From: Anaerolineae bacterium
Lineage (GTDB): Bacteria > Chloroflexota > Anaerolineae > B4-G1 > SLSP01
Assembly (NCBI GenBank): GCA_016934645.1
Contig: JAFGSL010000663.1
Location: 1 to 7,629, forward strand
Direction: 5' to 3'
DNA: 7,629 nt
In this document: one piece after another, positions 5,684-7,629 of the stretch
Layout of the letters: each line of letters opens with the position of its first letter
How positions within the stretch are numbered: position 1 is the first letter of the stretch
The notes under the pieces: model-generated
Told to the model about the DNA's origin: nothing
The model's input: the letters and a program-made list of their open reading frames with translations, nothing else
Databases searched by the model: none
Translations under genes and position numbers: made by a program

Positions 5684-6840
5684 TAGAGATGCCCCTCGAA
5701 CCATACAAGGGCCGCCTGTTGTATCTCCGCGTCGTAGCAGTGCGGCTTGGGCGGATGATAGGGGCGGAACTTATCGGCGCACCCGGCCCAGGCGTAGCCC
5801 GCCGCGATCTGGCGCGCCGCCTCTTGCTGGCCTTCCGGCGGGAATAGCTGATCTTCGCTCCCGCTCACCACCATGCTCGCGTTGGGCGCGGCCATGATCG
5901 TCAGGTCGGGCACGTCCATCCGGTCCCAGACGCCGGGCAGCAGGCAGAACGTGCCGACGGCGCCGGCGAGGTTATACGCCTGTTGATAATCGCCCGTCGT
6001 CATCCAGCCCACGCTCACCGAGGCCTTGATCCGTGGCTCCAGCGCCGCCATGAAGTTGGTGCGCCATCCCCCGACCGAAAGCCCGGTACAGCCGATGCGT
6101 GCCGCGTCCACCTCGGGACGGCTGCACAGGTAATCGACGCAGCGGCTGTCATCCCAATAATTGACGCCCATCCACGTCGTCCCCGCCCAATTCAACTGGC
6201 GCACGCCGAGGTAGAGCTGATCCCGCACCCGGGTCTCGAGGCCCACGTACTCCCCGATGGACAATACAAAAGGATCGTAGCTTGCGGGGATGCCGTTCAG
6301 TCCCCTGGGCGCGCGCGCGCCGAAATGATGCGCGTCGATCACGATGACGGCGTAACCCTGCTTGACGAACGCCTCGGCCAGGAAGCGCCCGCTGTAAACC
6401 TTGTTGCGATGTTCCAGCAACAGTGGGTGATCGCGCCCCGTGTTGACCAGGCGCTCCTTCCCGAACAACATCGGCCCGCCCCAGGCGTGGAAAACGACCA
6501 ACCCCGGCACAGGATAGGGAACGCCTTTCGGCAAAAGGAAGTAGCCCTTGACCCTAATCCACGGCGTCGTGTTGAAGGCGACCGTCTCCAGCACGAACTC
6601 GGCACGCTCTTCCCGCGCCAACACTTCGGGGCGCAAATCCAGAGGACCGGGATCGTAGTGCAGGCCATCGAGCAGGCACGCCCGCGCCTGCTGCTGCCAC
6701 TGCGCGAACGTCCCATCAGGATGCGCCTGCCGCCAGCGTTCGGCGTTCAGGTCCAGGGGACGGTGAGCGCGAATGTCGCGGATCAGCGGCTCGAGACTGC
6801 CATAATTGTTCAGGGATTGACGAGAAAGCTCTGGCATCAT
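5683..6840 (-). CDS. Alpha/beta hydrolase (dienelactone hydrolase / acetyl xylan esterase-like)
   Basis: A 385-residue serine hydrolase without a signal peptide, therefore probably cytoplasmic. Numbered from the ATG at 6840, the nucleophile elbow is G-L-S255-V-G-G, the acid is D330 in SGSEDQLFPPEG and the base is H367 in KPHCYD, a complete triad in normal order. The HAWGG stretch at 118-122 probably forms the oxyanion hole. The N-terminal ~90 residues are helical and charged, as in Abhydrolase_7 and acetyl-xylan-esterase-like proteins of about this length. The start follows the nuclease-family stop by 1 nt, with GGAG 8 nt upstream; a second ATG follows immediately. Longer upstream starts (7059) would overlap that gene by 215 nt and add low-complexity sequence, so they are rejected. 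It probably cleaves an ester or lactone. The stop overlaps the exporter start, so the two are coupled. Confidence 0.9.
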   Translation of the reverse strand: MMPELSRQSLNNYGSLEPLIRDIRAHRPLDLNAERWRQAHPDGTFAQWQQQARACLLDGLHYDPGPLDLRPEVLAREERAEFVLETVAFNTTPWIRVKGYFLLPKGVPYPVPGLVVFHAWGGPMLFGKERLVNTGRDHPLLLEHRNKVYSGRFLAEAFVKQGYAVIVIDAHHFGARAPRGLNGIPASYDPFVLSIGEYVGLETRVRDQLYLGVRQLNWAGTTWMGVNYWDDSRCVDYLCSRPEVDAARIGCTGLSVGGWRTNFMAALEPRIKASVSVGWMTTGDYQQAYNLAGAVGTFCLLPGVWDRMDVPDLTIMAAPNASMVVSGSEDQLFPPEGQQEAARQIAAGYAWAGCADKFRPYHPPKPHCYDAEIQQAALVWFEGHL

Positions 6841-6841
6841 T

Positions 6842-7629
6842 TCACCACTCCGCTTGTTCTGTAAGTCTGGGATCATGCTCGCACGCCGCGTAGAATTGCT
6901 CGATGGCGGCGGTGACTTCTTCCACCAGTTCGTCCAGGTAGGCGTCGCGCTTGACGGGATCGATGAGGGCCAGGGTGTCGGGCGTGTCAAAATTGGCGAA
7001 TTCGATACGGCGCTTTGACGGTTTCCACCAACCAAAGTTTCCGACAAGCCAGCTCTCATCCAGATCCTTCAAAATCCCAATCAGCACAGCAAACGCAGGT
7101 TGACTTGCCTTAGCTACAGGCTGTCCATCTTCTAAGAGGATAAATTCATAATAGACTCGACCACGCCCTACTCCAACATAAAACCCAAATATTTCTTGTT
7201 CAAGTAGTTCTGGTAGAGTGAATAATAAACCATAACCCCGATACCTCGTTTTGTAATACGCATCTACTTTCTTCCGCGAATACTTCCAGTACTCAGTGAT
7301 TTCATGTCCAGCAGCAATAAGTTTCTCTTCCAATGCCAACCAAAATGCAAATTGCACATCAATCTTCACTTCAAGCAACGCCTGGCTGATACTCGCTGCT
7401 GCTTGCAAAGTCTCTTCATCCTTGAGCAATGCTTTCACATCCATCAGCTTTCGCCCTCCTGCCTGCCCGGTCAGCTTTTCGACCAGCCGTTGATACTGCA
7501 CCAGCGTTTCCCGGATCACGGGATAAGCGTCCGCGGCCTCGATACACGCATCCAGCCAATCGCGCACATCGTCGGCGTAGGACAGCGTGATGACTTCCTC
7601 GTCGAGATTGCCCACGCTCTCCGCGCCCG
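6842..7629 (-). CDS. PD-(D/E)XK nuclease-family protein, C-terminal part (5' end off window)
   Basis: The frame is open through the right edge, and 261 residues are visible. A GTG at 7615 is probably internal. The segment LSYADDVRDWLDACIEAA...IRETLVQYQRLVEKLTGQ (about residues 15-54 of the visible part) matches the pattern I associate with the middle of PDDEXK_4-type proteins, where it follows the nuclease core. The C-terminal half with conserved aromatics (FGFYVGVGR, NFGWWKPS) and the tail NFDTPDTLALIDPVKRD...LVEEVTAAIEQ also fit that family. The catalytic D...(D/E)xK residues are not in the window, so activity cannot be judged. These proteins are often linked to phage defence or mobile DNA, but roles are mostly untested. 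DNA between about 7040 and 7430 is visibly AT-richer than both ends of the same gene. The hydrolase start follows 1 nt after its stop. Confidence 0.72.
   Translation of the reverse strand, partial: GAESVGNLDEEVITLSYADDVRDWLDACIEAADAYPVIRETLVQYQRLVEKLTGQAGGRKLMDVKALLKDEETLQAAASISQALLEVKIDVQFAFWLALEEKLIAAGHEITEYWKYSRKKVDAYYKTRYRGYGLLFTLPELLEQEIFGFYVGVGRGRVYYEFILLEDGQPVAKASQPAFAVLIGILKDLDESWLVGNFGWWKPSKRRIEFANFDTPDTLALIDPVKRDAYLDELVEEVTAAIEQFYAACEHDPRLTEQAEW

Noticed and set aside
5983..6864. Long plus-strand frame of 293 codons
   Set aside because: It is antisense to the alpha/beta hydrolase, whose catalytic triad is intact; long antisense frames are expected in GC-rich DNA and this one is rich in Arg, His and Pro.
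6841..7059. 73-codon upstream extension of the hydrolase
   Set aside because: It overlaps the nuclease-family gene and encodes Ser/Pro-rich low-complexity sequence; the ATG at 6840 has a GGAG site.
6842..7629. Complete stand-alone gene starting at GTG 7615
   Set aside because: The frame stays open to the edge and the visible part resembles only the region after the nuclease core, so it is treated as 5'-truncated by the window.

Overview
All ten protein-coding genes I can support lie on the minus strand, so the window reads right to left. It is densely packed bacterial DNA, GC-rich over most of its length, with Shine-Dalgarno-like sites before most starts and a lipobox-bearing lipoprotein. 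The gene content and the scattered short repeats fit an environmental bacterium, possibly a Chloroflexota lineage. That phylum guess is inference from general resemblance; nothing here is a marker gene. I see no rRNA, tRNA, CRISPR array, transposase or clear promoter.

Layout in transcription order: (1) 7629-6842, the C-terminal part of a PD-(D/E)XK nuclease-family protein whose catalytic half lies beyond the right edge; (2) 6840-5683, an alpha/beta hydrolase with a complete Ser-Asp-His triad; (3) 5683-5060, a LysE-type exporter; (4) 5058-4570, a GNAT acetyltransferase; (5) 4566-3781, a fusion of a MazG-type NTP pyrophosphohydrolase to a glyoxalase-like VOC domain; (6) 3730-3017, a HAD phosphatase; (7) 3012-2218, a SAM-dependent methyltransferase; (8) 2122-1694, a second GNAT acetyltransferase; (9) 1679-738, a secreted metallo-beta-lactamase-fold lipoprotein; (10) 623-1, an unrecognised protein with C-terminal membrane segments, cut by the left edge.

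Genes 1 to 5 are separated by between -1 and 3 nt and look like one translationally coupled operon. Genes 6 and 7 (4 nt apart) and genes 8 and 9 (14 nt apart) form further pairs. The two wider gaps between these blocks are occupied by inverted repeats: a perfect 15-bp hairpin that supplies the stop codon of gene 5, and a 26-bp imperfect inverted repeat just after gene 7. A third 114-nt gap before gene 10 coincides with a switch to AT-richer DNA. Functionally the block is mixed: metabolite repair or detoxification (MazG-VOC, HAD), small-molecule modification (two GNATs, a methyltransferase, an esterase-like hydrolase) and efflux. It does not match a pathway I know.

The most unusual points are the MazG-VOC fusion, the metallo-beta-lactamase-like lipoprotein with Gly in place of the first zinc-binding His, the heptanucleotide repeats inside coding sequence, and the AT-rich patch inside the nuclease-family gene. 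I see no convincing complete new defence or mobile system within the window.
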